From NCBI GenBank assembly GCA_900637705.1, contig LR134390.1:1240001-1304000 (forward strand): a stretch of DNA of 64,000 nt, read 5' to 3'. This DNA is from Fusobacterium varium (lineage in GTDB: Bacteria; Fusobacteriota; Fusobacteriia; Fusobacteriales; Fusobacteriaceae). The notes beneath the pieces are model-generated. The model worked only from the letters and a program-made list of their open reading frames with translations, searched no databases and was not told the DNA's origin. The translations under genes and the position numbers were made by a program. Within the stretch, counting starts at the first letter, position 1, and each line of letters opens with the position of its first letter. This document shows, piece by piece, positions 10,247-19,320 of this stretch.

Positions 10247-10774
10247 ATGAAAAAATTAATTTTTATTTTAGGATTATTAACATGTATAATATCATATTCA
10301 GAAGAAAAATCTACTGTAACTGAAGCAGTATCATCAGTAGTATCAGGAGCAGTATCTACTGGAAAAAATATTTTAAAAGGGGTAAAAGTTGGAGTTGATA
10401 CTGGAAGAAAAGATGGTGGAAGCTTAGATGAAGCTGTAATAATTTATGATAAAGAAGCTTTTGAAAAATATGTAAAAGCTTCTGCATTGAATGTAACAGA
10501 AGATGAAACAGGATACAAGGTAACAGTAGGATTAAGAAATAATACAGATAATATGATAAGATTGACAAATCTTCATGAACAAAAATCTTTACAACTTTTA
10601 GATACAGATGGATTTGCAGTTTTTTCTTCAGGACCATTCGGAGATATTAATATACCTGGAAAAGCAGCAGTAAAAGCTACTTTTAGATTTCCCGTTGATG
10701 GGAAACCAGGAATGATAAAAATATATGAGAGCGAAATAAAAATTACTGATGAAATGATTAAAGGAAAAGAATAA
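10247..10774 (+). CDS. secreted protein of unknown function, 175 aa
   Basis: The N-terminus MKKLIFILGLLTCIISYS is a classical signal peptide, with probable cleavage after SYS. The mature part begins acidic and then has an Ala/Ser/Gly/Val-rich segment (about residues 25-55) resembling loop-forming or membrane-associating stretches. A beta-rich C-terminal domain of ~110 residues follows, looking like an immunoglobulin-like or DUF4352-type fold; that likeness is inference from the alternating strand pattern only. An AGGAGG-type site precedes the ATG. It is a monocistronic unit with its own terminator. Probably periplasmic or surface-exposed. Confidence 0.65.
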   Translation: MKKLIFILGLLTCIISYSEEKSTVTEAVSSVVSGAVSTGKNILKGVKVGVDTGRKDGGSLDEAVIIYDKEAFEKYVKASALNVTEDETGYKVTVGLRNNTDNMIRLTNLHEQKSLQLLDTDGFAVFSSGPFGDINIPGKAAVKATFRFPVDGKPGMIKIYESEIKITDEMIKGKE

Positions 10775-10833
10775 TAAAATTTTTATTTAATTTATAGAAA
10801 ATAAAATGAATTAAGATAAAGTTAAAAGTAATG

Positions 10834-10866
10834 AAAAAGTCCATTTGAAAAGAATGGACTTTTTAT
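10834..10866 (+). terminator. terminator after the secreted protein gene
   Basis: Perfect arms AAAAAGTCCATT and AATGGACTTTTT with a short loop. Confidence 0.85.
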
Positions 10867-11039
10867 ATACAATATTAAAAGGATATAATTAATAATGTTT
10901 TTAAAAAAATATTCGAAATAAAAAATAGGATTATAGATTAGAAATGATATCTTAATAAGTTTTTTTAGCAGAAGAATATTGATTTTTTTTAGAATGTGAG
11001 GTAATATACATATATAAAACAAAATAGGGGAGTGATTTT

Positions 11040-11486
11040 GTGGAAAGAAAAATCATAGGAATGTTAGGAGCAGTGATGATAGCATTAGCTACATTTTGCC
11101 CTTTAGTAAGAGTACCATCATTAGAAAAAATAAATTTTTATTCAATGAGTACTGGAGAATTAAATGGGATAATTTTAGTATTATTAGGAATAATAACATG
11201 CTACCTTTTTTATAAGGAGTATATAGTTATTGTAAGAATACTTTCAGCAGTTACAGGTCTTTTAGCATTAAGAGATTTAATATTTATTGTAAGTGATGTA
11301 AAAAATGTAGATAATAGATTATTTATGAGTTTTCAAAATGATCCTTTTCCTTTGCTGAAAAGTTTAGGAATGGAGATGGCAAGCCTTTCATATGGAGGAG
11401 TGATGCTTATAGGAGGAGTTTTTCTTATGGTAATTACAGCTTTTACTATGAGAAAGCGTCTTGAGATGAATTTATGGAGTTTTTAA
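11040..11486 (+). CDS. small membrane protein, four predicted helices, 148 aa
   Basis: Starts at a GTG (11040) that follows GGGGAGTGATTTT. The product has four hydrophobic segments, near residues 5-22, 42-60, 66-85 and 112-135, and ends in a short basic-acidic cytoplasmic tail. No catalytic or transport motif is recognised. It stands alone with a terminator downstream. Function unknown, probably an inner-membrane protein. Confidence 0.65.
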   Translation: MERKIIGMLGAVMIALATFCPLVRVPSLEKINFYSMSTGELNGIILVLLGIITCYLFYKEYIVIVRILSAVTGLLALRDLIFIVSDVKNVDNRLFMSFQNDPFPLLKSLGMEMASLSYGGVMLIGGVFLMVITAFTMRKRLEMNLWSF

Positions 11487-11831
11487 AATTAATATAAGTT
11501 TATAAAAAATTAATATTACAGTGCACCCAAAATTTTAGAGAGTAAGATGGAGGGTGTTTTTTAATTTTGGGATTAAAATATAAGATTCTAATGTAAGATA
11601 TTTAGCCAAATTTCTAAATCCTTAGATAAATATATTTATATTTTGTCCAAAGTTTTTTTAAATAAGGATTATTTCAATATTATTTTATAGACTGACTTAA
11701 ATAAAAGTAAGAAATATATAAAAAAAAATTATTTAAATATAATGATATATAATTTTATTTTATTTTAATTTTGTGATAAAATTAATCTGAAAATAAGTAA
11801 TAAAAATATATTATGTAGATGGAGGAATAAA
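11487..11831. other. intergenic region upstream of the acyl-CoA dehydrogenase
   Basis: Holds the terminator at 11524-11562 and then about 260 bases of A/T-rich sequence without a supportable gene. No confident -35/-10 pair for the downstream gene could be chosen. Confidence 0.5.
11524..11562 (+). terminator. terminator after the small membrane protein
   Basis: CACCC and GGGTG arms with a 23-base loop, followed by a run of six T. Confidence 0.6.
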
Positions 11832-12959
11832 ATGGATTTTAGAATTGATAAGGAACATGAAAATTTTATCTTAAAAGTAAGGGAATTTACAGAAAAATAT
11901 GTAAAACCTGCAGCTGCAGAAGTAGATAGAAAAGCAGAAGCACCAATTGAGAATATAAAAAAAATGGGTGAAGAAGGACTTATGGGTATACCATTTGATA
12001 AAAAATATGGTGGAGCTGGATTTGATACTAAAACTTATATTTTAGCTGTAGAAGAACTTTCAAAGGGGTGTGCTTCAACAGGAGTAATTATGTCAGCACA
12101 TATATCTTTGTGTGCATGGCCTATATATCAATATGGAACTGAAGTGCAGAAGGAAAGATTTTTAATACCTCTGGCAAAAGGAGAAAAAATTGGAGCTTTT
12201 GGTTGGACAGAAGCTCAAGCAGGAACAAGGGTAACAGCAGTATTAAACGGAGAAAACTATGTAATAAACGGGAAAAAAGTTCTTATAACTAATGCACTTG
12301 AGGCTGAAATATTTGTAGTATTTGCTAAAACAGATATGGAAAAGGCTGAAAATAATATATCAGCATTTATAATAGAAAAAGGAACAGAAGGGTTTTCGAT
12401 AGGAGAACCTGAGGATAAGATGGGAGTAAGAGGTTCATCCACTTGTGAACTTATATTTGAAGATTGTATTGTACCTAAAAATAATATGTTAGGAAAAGTA
12501 GGAGAAGGATTCAAAATAGCTATGTCTACTCTAAATGGTGGAAGAATAGGAGTTGCTGCTCAAGCTATTGGACTGGCTCAGGGAGCTTTAGATGAAGCTA
12601 TAAAATATATAAAAGAAAGAGAAGTAAATGGAAAAAAAGTATCACAATTTCAAAATACACAATTTTTAATAGCTGATTTGCAAACAAGAATAGATGCAGC
12701 TAGATTGTTAGTATATAAGGCAGCTGATATGAAAGATAGAGGAGAAGAGTATGGATATCTAGCTTCTATGTCAAAATTTTTAGCTTCAGAAATAGCTATG
12801 AAAACAACAGAAAAAGCAGTACAGCTTTTTGGTGGAAATGGATATTTGAAAAAATATCCTGTAGAAAGAATGATGAGAGATGCAAAGGTTACAGAAATAT
12901 ATGAAGGAACTTCTGAAGTTCAAAAAATAGTTATAGCAACTTGGCTGGGAATAAAATAA
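11832..12959 (+). CDS. acyl-CoA dehydrogenase (short-chain/butyryl-CoA type)
   Basis: FAD-dependent dehydrogenase of the acyl-CoA family, 375 aa, full length. The N-terminal helical domain is followed by the FAD-contacting region (AFGWTEAQAG, then MGVRGSSTCEL) and the C-terminal helical domain, with QLFGGNGYL and the catalytic-glutamate region IYEGTSEVQK near residue 362. In butyrate-forming anaerobes such enzymes reduce crotonyl-CoA with EtfAB, often bifurcating to ferredoxin. No etf or crotonase gene lies beside this copy. The segment after WTEAQAG reads TRV where most relatives have SDA, an unusual change next to the flavin. The ribosome binding site is GGAGG. Substrate length is inferred. 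Confidence 0.88.
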   Translation: MDFRIDKEHENFILKVREFTEKYVKPAAAEVDRKAEAPIENIKKMGEEGLMGIPFDKKYGGAGFDTKTYILAVEELSKGCASTGVIMSAHISLCAWPIYQYGTEVQKERFLIPLAKGEKIGAFGWTEAQAGTRVTAVLNGENYVINGKKVLITNALEAEIFVVFAKTDMEKAENNISAFIIEKGTEGFSIGEPEDKMGVRGSSTCELIFEDCIVPKNNMLGKVGEGFKIAMSTLNGGRIGVAAQAIGLAQGALDEAIKYIKEREVNGKKVSQFQNTQFLIADLQTRIDAARLLVYKAADMKDRGEEYGYLASMSKFLASEIAMKTTEKAVQLFGGNGYLKKYPVERMMRDAKVTEIYEGTSEVQKIVIATWLGIK

Positions 12960-13004
12960 TAAAAAATATATTTATAAAATTTATTTTAGAAAAATATTTA
13001 TTAA

Positions 13005-13030
13005 AATAGGAGAATTTCTCCTATTTTTTT
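13005..13030 (+). terminator. terminator after the acyl-CoA dehydrogenase
   Basis: AATAGGAGA and TCTCCTATT form a perfect stem, followed by seven T. Confidence 0.9.
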
Positions 13031-13273
13031 GTTGTTAAAAAAAGGTTAATTTTTATTACTATACTAAATAAACGAACAAAATGACTTTTTGGTTTTTTGT
13101 AATATAGGATTATTACTAAAGTAAGTTTATCAATGGTTTCATTAATATTTTTAATGAAATTATTTATAATTTTTAAAAAAGTGTAGTAAAAAAAAATGAA
13201 CTTTTGCTATTCTGTAATTTAAATTAAATATAATAATCATATATAATATATTATGGACATCAATAAAAAAGGG

Positions 13274-13302
13274 TTGACTAAATATGGTCATAGTATTATA
13301 CT
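13274..13302 (+). promoter_or_regulatory. promoter of the threonine-degradation operon
   Basis: TTGACT (13274-13279), 17 bases, TATACT (13297-13302), a near-consensus promoter. The resulting leader is about 180 bases long, unusually long for this window. It contains short direct and inverted A/T repeats but no riboswitch class I can name. The stretch 13031-13273 upstream holds nothing else recognisable. Confidence 0.7.
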
Positions 13303-13487
13303 TGATACGTATTCAGGTATATAATTTTAGGACTTACCATATTAAATTCAAACAAAAATAACTGTTTTATGTTTTGAAAAAGTTAGAAAAACAAGTTAAA
13401 AAACGTCGATTTTAATTAAAATCTGAATCTGAAGGATTAAAAATGTAAATGATTTATTAAATCAGGTTAATACCGAGGAGGAAAGTC

Positions 13488-14690
13488 ATGGCAGTAACAT
13501 TAGAAACCATCAAAAAAGCAAAAGAAACCATCGAACATTCGATAAAAAGAACTCCTTTAATAGAGTGTCCAACACTTGAAAAAGAACTAGGGGGTAAAGT
13601 ATTATTCAAACTTGAAAATCTTCAGAAGACAGGATCATTTAAAGTAAGAGGGGCATTAAACAGGATAGCTAACCTTACAGAAGAGGAAAAGAAAAAAGGA
13701 GTTATTGCCTCATCAGCAGGAAATCATGCCCAAGGAATAGCTTTGGGAGCAACAGCTCAGGGGATAAAATCAACAATAGTAATGCCAGAAACAGCTCCAA
13801 TAGCAAAAGTGGCAGCAACAAAAGGATATGGAGCAGAAGTAGTATTATGTGGAACAGTGTATGATGATGCTTATGCAAAAGCATGTGAAATTCAAAAGGA
13901 AACAGGAGCTATATTTTTACATCCATTTGATGATGACTATGTAATTTCAGGACAGGGAACTATAGGATTGGAAATATTAGAAGATGCAATAGATATAGAT
14001 ACAGTATTGGTACCAATAGGTGGAGGAGGAATACTTGCAGGGATAGCAACAGCAATAAAATCAATAAATCCTTCAGTAAGAGTGATAGGAGTGGAATCAG
14101 CAAATGCAGCATCAATGACAGAAGCATTGGCAAAAGGGGAATGCTGTGAAGTATGTGCGACACCAACAATAGCAGATGGAATAGCAGTAAAAAAAGTAGG
14201 GTGCAAAACACTGGAACTGGTAAAACAATATGTAGATGAAGTAGTAACAGTAACAGAAGATGAGATAGCAACAGCAATATTATTCCTTATGGAAAAAAGC
14301 AAGGTAGTAGCAGAAGGAGCAGGAGCAACACCATTAGCAGCAATACTAGCAGGAAAAGTAGAATGCAAAGGAAGAAAAACATGTGCAGTAGTATCAGGAG
14401 GAAACATAGATGTTAATCTTATAGAGAGAGTACTGAATAGAGCATTAATCAATGCAGGAAGAAGATATGAATTTAAAGTAAAAGTACATGACAGATTTGG
14501 AGAAACAGAAAAATTATTAAGCTTGATTACAGAAAATAGAGCGAATATATTATTTATAACTCAAAGTATGTATAATGTAGAGCTAGGAATAACAATGCAG
14601 GAAGTAACACTAGTAATAGAATGCAGTGATATGGCTCATAGAGATGCTGTAAAAGCTAAGATCATAGAAGCAGGATATGATATTCGTTAA
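13488..14690 (+). CDS. ilvA: threonine ammonia-lyase (PLP-dependent, with C-terminal ACT domain)
   Basis: Deaminates L-threonine to 2-oxobutyrate. The fold-type II PLP site is clear: GSFKVRGA carries the Schiff-base lysine near residue 50, the SAGNHAQG loop follows near residue 77, and a glycine-rich phosphate clamp (PIGGGGILAG) lies near residue 178. Residues ~325-400 form a single ACT-like domain, the medium form (TdcB-like) common in anaerobes rather than the two-domain biosynthetic IlvA. Start has GAGGAGG upstream. It is followed by a symporter and a 2-oxoacid:ferredoxin oxidoreductase with no terminator between them, which argues for a catabolic role rather than isoleucine synthesis. Confidence 0.92.
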   Translation: MAVTLETIKKAKETIEHSIKRTPLIECPTLEKELGGKVLFKLENLQKTGSFKVRGALNRIANLTEEEKKKGVIASSAGNHAQGIALGATAQGIKSTIVMPETAPIAKVAATKGYGAEVVLCGTVYDDAYAKACEIQKETGAIFLHPFDDDYVISGQGTIGLEILEDAIDIDTVLVPIGGGGILAGIATAIKSINPSVRVIGVESANAASMTEALAKGECCEVCATPTIADGIAVKKVGCKTLELVKQYVDEVVTVTEDEIATAILFLMEKSKVVAEGAGATPLAAILAGKVECKGRKTCAVVSGGNIDVNLIERVLNRALINAGRRYEFKVKVHDRFGETEKLLSLITENRANILFITQSMYNVELGITMQEVTLVIECSDMAHRDAVKAKIIEAGYDIR

Positions 14691-14757
14691 TAAAAATAGA
14701 AATAAGCTAATAAAAATTAGTATATAAAAAACTAAAATAAAAAGGGAAGTGAAATTT

Positions 14758-15945
14758 ATGAAAAAATTAGGATTACTACCAAAACTAATAATAGGTTTGA
14801 TAGCGGGTATCATAATTGGAAAAATTGGATTTGTACCTTTATTAAGAATTATGCTTACATTTAATGGATTATTTGGAAACTTCTTACAATTTGTAATTCC
14901 ATTGATAATCTTGGGATTTGTGGCACCAGGTATTGGAGATTTAGGTAAAAAAGCTGGGAAATTACTAGCAGTTACTACAGTTCTTGCATATGGTTCAACA
15001 ATTGTATCTGGATCATTGGCATTTTTTACAAATTCTATCTTGCTTAAAAAAATACTTCCAGCTGGAGCAGCTTTAGCAGAGGGAAGTCATCCAGAAGCAG
15101 GGCTTTTAAGTGGATATTTAACAGTTGATATGCCTCCAATTATGGGAGTAATGACAGCATTATTAATGGCATTTATCATTGGAATTGGAATTGCAGTAGT
15201 TGAAGGAACAACTCTTAAAAACTTTATGAATGAAATACAAACAATAGTTGAAAAAATAATAACTAATATTATTATTCCATTTTTGCCTTTATACATAGCA
15301 GGAATCTTTGCAAATATGACTTATGCAGGAGAAATTATAAAAATCATGTCAGTATTTGCAAAAGTATTTGGAATAATTATAATTCTTCACTTTGTTATCT
15401 TATTGGTTCAATACACAATAGCAGGAACTTTAGCAGGAGCAAATCCATTATTATTAATAAGAAAAATGCTTCCAGCATATTTTACAGCAATAGGAACACA
15501 ATCATCAGCAGCAACTATTCCAGTAACACTTAATCAAACAAAAGAAAATGGAGTAAATGAAGGAATAGCAGATTTTACTATTCCATTATGCGCAACAATA
15601 CATCTATCAGGAAGTACAATAACATTAGTAAGCTGTTCAATGGCAGTTATGATGTTGCATGGAATGCCAATAACATTTTCAGGAATGTTTGGATTTATTC
15701 TAATGTTGGGAGTAACAATGGTAGCAGCACCAGGAGTACCAGGTGGAGCAGTAATGGCAGCTTTAGGATTATTGGAAAGTATGTTGGGATTTGGACCAGA
15801 GCTTACATCATTAATGATAGCACTATATTTAACACAAGACAGTTTTGGAACTGCTTGTAATGTTACAGGAGATGGGGCAATTGCAATAATGGTTAATAAA
15901 ATTGCTGGATTTAACTTAGTAAAAAGAGTAAAAAAGAAACAATAG
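14758..15945 (+). CDS. dicarboxylate/amino acid:cation symporter (DAACS family)
   Basis: Inner-membrane sodium- or proton-coupled symporter of the glutamate/serine-threonine family, about 395 aa with eight helices and two re-entrant loops. The first re-entrant loop carries the serine-rich AIGTQSSAATIPVTL (residue ~250), and the later helix has the conserved DSFGTACNVTGDG near the C-terminus. SstT and related members import serine and threonine. Given its place directly after threonine ammonia-lyase, threonine is the likely substrate (inference). The ATG at 14758 was preferred to the GTG at 14749 because AAAGGGAAG is spaced properly for it. It lies 67 bases after ilvA and 63 before porC, with no terminator on either side. 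Confidence 0.88.
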   Translation: MKKLGLLPKLIIGLIAGIIIGKIGFVPLLRIMLTFNGLFGNFLQFVIPLIILGFVAPGIGDLGKKAGKLLAVTTVLAYGSTIVSGSLAFFTNSILLKKILPAGAALAEGSHPEAGLLSGYLTVDMPPIMGVMTALLMAFIIGIGIAVVEGTTLKNFMNEIQTIVEKIITNIIIPFLPLYIAGIFANMTYAGEIIKIMSVFAKVFGIIIILHFVILLVQYTIAGTLAGANPLLLIRKMLPAYFTAIGTQSSAATIPVTLNQTKENGVNEGIADFTIPLCATIHLSGSTITLVSCSMAVMMLHGMPITFSGMFGFILMLGVTMVAAPGVPGGAVMAALGLLESMLGFGPELTSLMIALYLTQDSFGTACNVTGDGAIAIMVNKIAGFNLVKRVKKKQ

Positions 15946-16008
15946 AAGCATAATAATTAAAAATAATAATTTAAATTATCATAAAAAATACTTAAAGGAA
16001 GGTAGTCT

Positions 16009-16584
16009 ATGAAAGAAATTTTTGAAATAAGATGGCATGGAAGAGGTGGTCAAGGAGCCAAAACAGCTTCTTTACTTTTAGCAGATGCAGCATTCAGTGG
16101 TGGAATGTATGTTCAAGGTTTCCCAGAATATGGACCTGAAAGAATGGGAGCTCCTATCACTGCTTACAATCGTATCTCTAAAGAGAGAGTTACAGTTCAT
16201 TCTAATATTTATGAACCTGATTTCGTTGTTGTTGTTGATGAAACTCTTATTGAAAGTGTTGATGTAACTAAAGGACTTAAGGAAGATGGTGCTATCATTA
16301 TCAATAGTTCTAAACCTGCTTCTGAATTTAAAGCTCTTTTAAAAGGGTACAAAGGAAGAGTTTATACTTGTGATGCAAGAACTATTTCTGAAGAAACTCT
16401 TGGTAAAAACTTCCCTAATACTCCTATGCTTGGAGCAGTAGTAAAAGTAAGTGGAGTAATGGAAGAAAAAGCTTTTCTTGAAGCAATGGAAAACTCTTTT
16501 GCGCATAAATTTGCAAGTAAACCAGAAGTACTAAAGGGAAATATGGCAGCATTAGTACGTTCTATGAATGAGGTGAAGGAATAA
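16009..16584 (+). CDS. porC: 2-oxoacid:ferredoxin oxidoreductase, gamma subunit
   Basis: Gamma subunit of a four-subunit 2-oxoacid:ferredoxin oxidoreductase, which oxidatively decarboxylates a 2-oxoacid to the acyl-CoA while reducing ferredoxin. The N-terminal WHGRGGQGAKTAS motif (residues ~9-21) is the family signature, and GFPEYGPERMGAP follows near residue 40. The length of 191 aa is normal. It overlaps the delta subunit gene by one base (TAATG), showing coupled translation. The subunit order gamma, delta, alpha, beta is the classic por/vor arrangement. Which oxoacid is used cannot be read from the subunit; the neighbouring threonine ammonia-lyase suggests 2-oxobutyrate. Confidence 0.92.
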   Translation: MKEIFEIRWHGRGGQGAKTASLLLADAAFSGGMYVQGFPEYGPERMGAPITAYNRISKERVTVHSNIYEPDFVVVVDETLIESVDVTKGLKEDGAIIINSSKPASEFKALLKGYKGRVYTCDARTISEETLGKNFPNTPMLGAVVKVSGVMEEKAFLEAMENSFAHKFASKPEVLKGNMAALVRSMNEVKE

Positions 16585-16886
16585 TGAAAAATAAAGCTGG
16601 TGTACTAATAACTGAAGATATTAACTGGAAAGATATAACTCCTGGTGGAGTAGTCTATGAAGCTGGAAGTGCTCAACATTTTAGAACTGGAGATTGGAGA
16701 TCAATGAAGCCAGTATTGTTGAGAGATAAATGTGTTGACTGTCTTTTATGTGTTCCTTGCTGTCCAGATTCAGCAATACCTGTAAAAGATGGAAAGAGAT
16801 TAGATTTTGATATGGATCATTGCAAAGGTTGTGGAATTTGTGTAAAAGCATGTCCATTTAAAGCGATAGAATTTATAAAAGAGTAG
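16584..16886 (+). CDS. porD: 2-oxoacid:ferredoxin oxidoreductase, delta subunit (2x[4Fe-4S])
   Basis: Ferredoxin-like subunit carrying two [4Fe-4S] clusters that pass electrons from the thiamine-bound intermediate to free ferredoxin. Two CxxCxxCxxxCP motifs are visible: CVDCLLCVPCCP near residue 50 and CKGCGICVKACP near residue 80. The first motif has an extra Cys, CC, before the proline. At 100 aa it is typical. It starts inside the stop codon of the gamma gene and lies 16 bases ahead of the alpha gene. Confidence 0.93.
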   Translation: MKNKAGVLITEDINWKDITPGGVVYEAGSAQHFRTGDWRSMKPVLLRDKCVDCLLCVPCCPDSAIPVKDGKRLDFDMDHCKGCGICVKACPFKAIEFIKE

Positions 16887-16902
16887 TTCGGAGGTAGAAT
16901 TA

Positions 16903-18081
16903 ATGAGTATAAGAGAAAGAATGTCAGGAAATGAAGCTGTTGCAATAGCAATGAGACAAATAAATCCAGATGTAGTACCTGCTTTTCCAATCACTCCATC
17001 AACAGAGATACCACAATATTTCTCTCAATATGTTGCAGATGGATCAGTAGATAGTGAATTTATTCCAGTAGAATCAGAACACAGCGCTATGTCAGCAGCA
17101 ATGGGATCACAGGCAGCTGGAGCGAGAACTATGACAGCTACTTCATCATGTGGACTTGCATTGATGTGGGAAATGCTTTATGTTGTAGCTTCTGCAAGAC
17201 TTCCTGTAACTTTAGCATGTGTAAACAGAGCTCTTACAGGACCTATTAATATCAATGCAGATCATAGTGACTCTATGGGAGCAAGAGATACTGGTTGGAT
17301 TCAACTATATAGCGAAACAAATCAGGAAGCTTATGATAATATGCTTCAAGCTAACAGAATAGGAGAGCACCCAGATGTTCAGCTTCCAGTAATGGTATGT
17401 CAAGATGGATTTATAACAAGCCATGCTGTAGAAAATATAGAACTATTAGAAGATGACAAAGCTAAAGCATTTGTTGGAGAGTATAGACCAGAAGATTATC
17501 TTTTAAATGCTAAAAGACCTACAGCAGTAGGACCTTATGATATAGTTTCTTACTATATGGAGCATAAAGTAAATCAAGCTCATGCTATGATGAATGCTAA
17601 AAAAGTAATTCTTGAAGTAGCAGCAGAGTATGAAAAACTTACTGGAAGAAAATATGGATTATTTGAAGAATATAAACTTGATGATGCAGAAGTTGCAATA
17701 GTAGTTATCAACTCAACAGCTGGAACAGCTAAAGCAGCAATAGAAGAATTGAGAAAAGAAGGTAAAAAAGTAGGACTTCTAAAAATCAGAGTATTCAGAC
17801 CATTCCCAATGGAAGAAATAGCACAGGCGCTTAAAAATGTCAAAATGGTAGCAGTAATGGATAAATGTGAAGGATTCTCAGCAGCTGGAGGACCAGTGTT
17901 TGCAGAGGTAAGATCAGCCCTTTATGACTGCAGTCCAAGACCAAAAATGATCAACTATGTATATGGACTTGGAGGAAGAGATATAACTGTAAATCATATA
18001 AAAGAGATATTTAATACTCTATTGGCAGAAAAAGATCAGGAAGTTAAAGATACATATAGACATTTTGGTGTAAGAGAGTAG
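16903..18081 (+). CDS. porA: 2-oxoacid:ferredoxin oxidoreductase, alpha subunit
   Basis: Alpha subunit, which forms the dimer interface and part of the thiamine-diphosphate and CoA sites. The 392-residue product has the pyrimidine-binding domain at the N-terminus (GNEAVAIAMRQINPDVV, then AFPITPSTEI near residue 28) and the transketolase C-terminal-like domain from ~residue 260 (VGLLKIRVFRPFP). The ESEHSAMSAAMG segment near residue 62 contains the conserved Glu next to the thiamine ring. The GGAGGT site is well placed. It is followed by the beta subunit 12 bases later. Confidence 0.93.
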   Translation: MSIRERMSGNEAVAIAMRQINPDVVPAFPITPSTEIPQYFSQYVADGSVDSEFIPVESEHSAMSAAMGSQAAGARTMTATSSCGLALMWEMLYVVASARLPVTLACVNRALTGPININADHSDSMGARDTGWIQLYSETNQEAYDNMLQANRIGEHPDVQLPVMVCQDGFITSHAVENIELLEDDKAKAFVGEYRPEDYLLNAKRPTAVGPYDIVSYYMEHKVNQAHAMMNAKKVILEVAAEYEKLTGRKYGLFEEYKLDDAEVAIVVINSTAGTAKAAIEELRKEGKKVGLLKIRVFRPFPMEEIAQALKNVKMVAVMDKCEGFSAAGGPVFAEVRSALYDCSPRPKMINYVYGLGGRDITVNHIKEIFNTLLAEKDQEVKDTYRHFGVRE

Positions 18082-18093
18082 GAGGAAAGGAAT

Positions 18094-19031
18094 ATGGCAT
18101 ATAATTTCAAAAAGAAATGGAAAAACCTGAAAGACTTACTGGAGGACACAGAATGTGTGCAGGGTGTGGAGCGCCAGTAGCAGTAAGAGGAGTATTAAGA
18201 GCATTAAAAGAGGAAGATGAAGCAGTAATATGTAGTGCAACAAGCTGTCTTGAAGTATCAACTTTCCTATATCCATATACAGCATGGAAAGATTCATTTA
18301 TTCACTCAGCATTTGAAAATGCAGCAGCAACAATAAGTGGAGCACAAACTGCATATAAGGTATTAAAGAAAAAAGGAAAAATAGATGAGTCATATAAATT
18401 CATAGCTTTTGGAGGAGATGGAGGAACTTATGATATAGGATTCCAATCATTATCAGGAGCAATGGAAAGAGGACATGATATGGTGTATGTATGCTATGAT
18501 AATGAAGCATACATGAATACAGGTATCCAAAGATCATCAGCGACACCTATAGGAGCAGATACAACAACAACACCAATAGGAAAAGAAAGCGCAGGAAAGC
18601 CACAAGGAAGAAAAGATCTTACAGATGTAATATCAGCTCACAATGTACCATATGTAGCTCAGACAACATTTATGGGAAACTTTAAAGACCTTCATGAGAA
18701 AGCAGAAAAAGCAATCTATACAGAAGGAGCAGCATTCCTAAATATATTAGCCCCATGCCCAAGAGGATGGAGATATGAGGGAGAAGACTTGATGGAAATG
18801 TGTAAATTAGCAGTAGAAACTTGCTATTGGCCACTATTTGAAGTAATAAATGGAGAATGGAAATTAAGTTATAGACCAAAAGTAAAATTACCAGTAGAGG
18901 AATTTTTGAAAAAGCAGGGAAGATTTAAACATCTATTTAAACCAGAAAACAGACACATCATAGATAGAATTCAAAAAGATGTGGATTTGAAATGGGAAAG
19001 ACTTCTTAAGAGATGTGGAGAAGAAATTTAA
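18094..19031 (+). CDS. porB: 2-oxoacid:ferredoxin oxidoreductase, beta subunit (one frameshift)
   Basis: Beta subunit, which binds thiamine diphosphate and a proximal [4Fe-4S] cluster. The ATG at 18094 (MAYNF) has GGAGGAAAGG upstream, but the frame shifts in the five-A run 18109-18113. One added A gives MAYNFKKEMEKPERLTGG and joins the long frame. The thiamine motif is GGDGGTYDIG (~residue 110) with the companion DNEAYMNTG, and cysteine ligands include MCAGCGAP at the N-terminus. About 312 aa, as usual for the family. A strong terminator follows, closing the operon that begins with ilvA. The break is most likely a sequencing error. Confidence 0.92.
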
Positions 19032-19070
19032 AAATAAAAATATTGTCTGCAAACAATAAACCTATATAGA

Positions 19071-19096
19071 AGAGCTACCTTTTGGTAGCTCTTTTG
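19071..19096 (+). terminator. terminator of the ilvA-porB operon
   Basis: Perfect arms AGAGCTACC and GGTAGCTCT around TTTT, followed by TTTTG. Confidence 0.92.
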
Positions 19097-19276
19097 TAAA
19101 AATTAACCTTATTTTTATTTATACAATAATATAAAATTTAATTTTTTGTATTTATTATATTTTATTAAGTAGTACAATTTTTTAAAATAATAGAAAAGTA
19201 AATATTTTTTCTTTAAACTTATTTAATATTTCTAATTGTTATTTTTCTATTTGTAGAAGAAAAGGATATAGAAAAG

Positions 19277-19306
19277 TTGATTAGAATATCCATTATGTGA
19301 TATAAT
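19277..19306 (+). promoter_or_regulatory. promoter driving the riboswitch-MATE transcript
   Basis: TTGATT (19277-19282), an 18-base spacer, TATAAT (19301-19306). Transcription would begin near 19313, just ahead of the structured leader. The stretch 19097-19276 before it holds nothing recognisable. Confidence 0.75.
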
Positions 19307-19320
19307 GGCAGAAGAATAAG

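Noticed and set aside
10822-11022. Minus-strand frame of 66 codons between the secreted and membrane protein genes
   Set aside because: Lies over a terminator and a promoter region, has no ribosome binding site, and codes only for Ile/Leu/Phe/Lys repeats typical of random A/T-rich sequence.
13303-13487. T-box or other riboswitch in the ilvA leader
   Set aside because: No T-box sequence, specifier loop, aptamer core or terminator/antiterminator pair could be identified in the long leader.
13937-14452. Long antisense open frame (171 codons) opposite ilvA
   Set aside because: Composition mirrors the GCA/ACA-rich sense codons, there is no ribosome binding site, and the sense gene is a well-supported enzyme.
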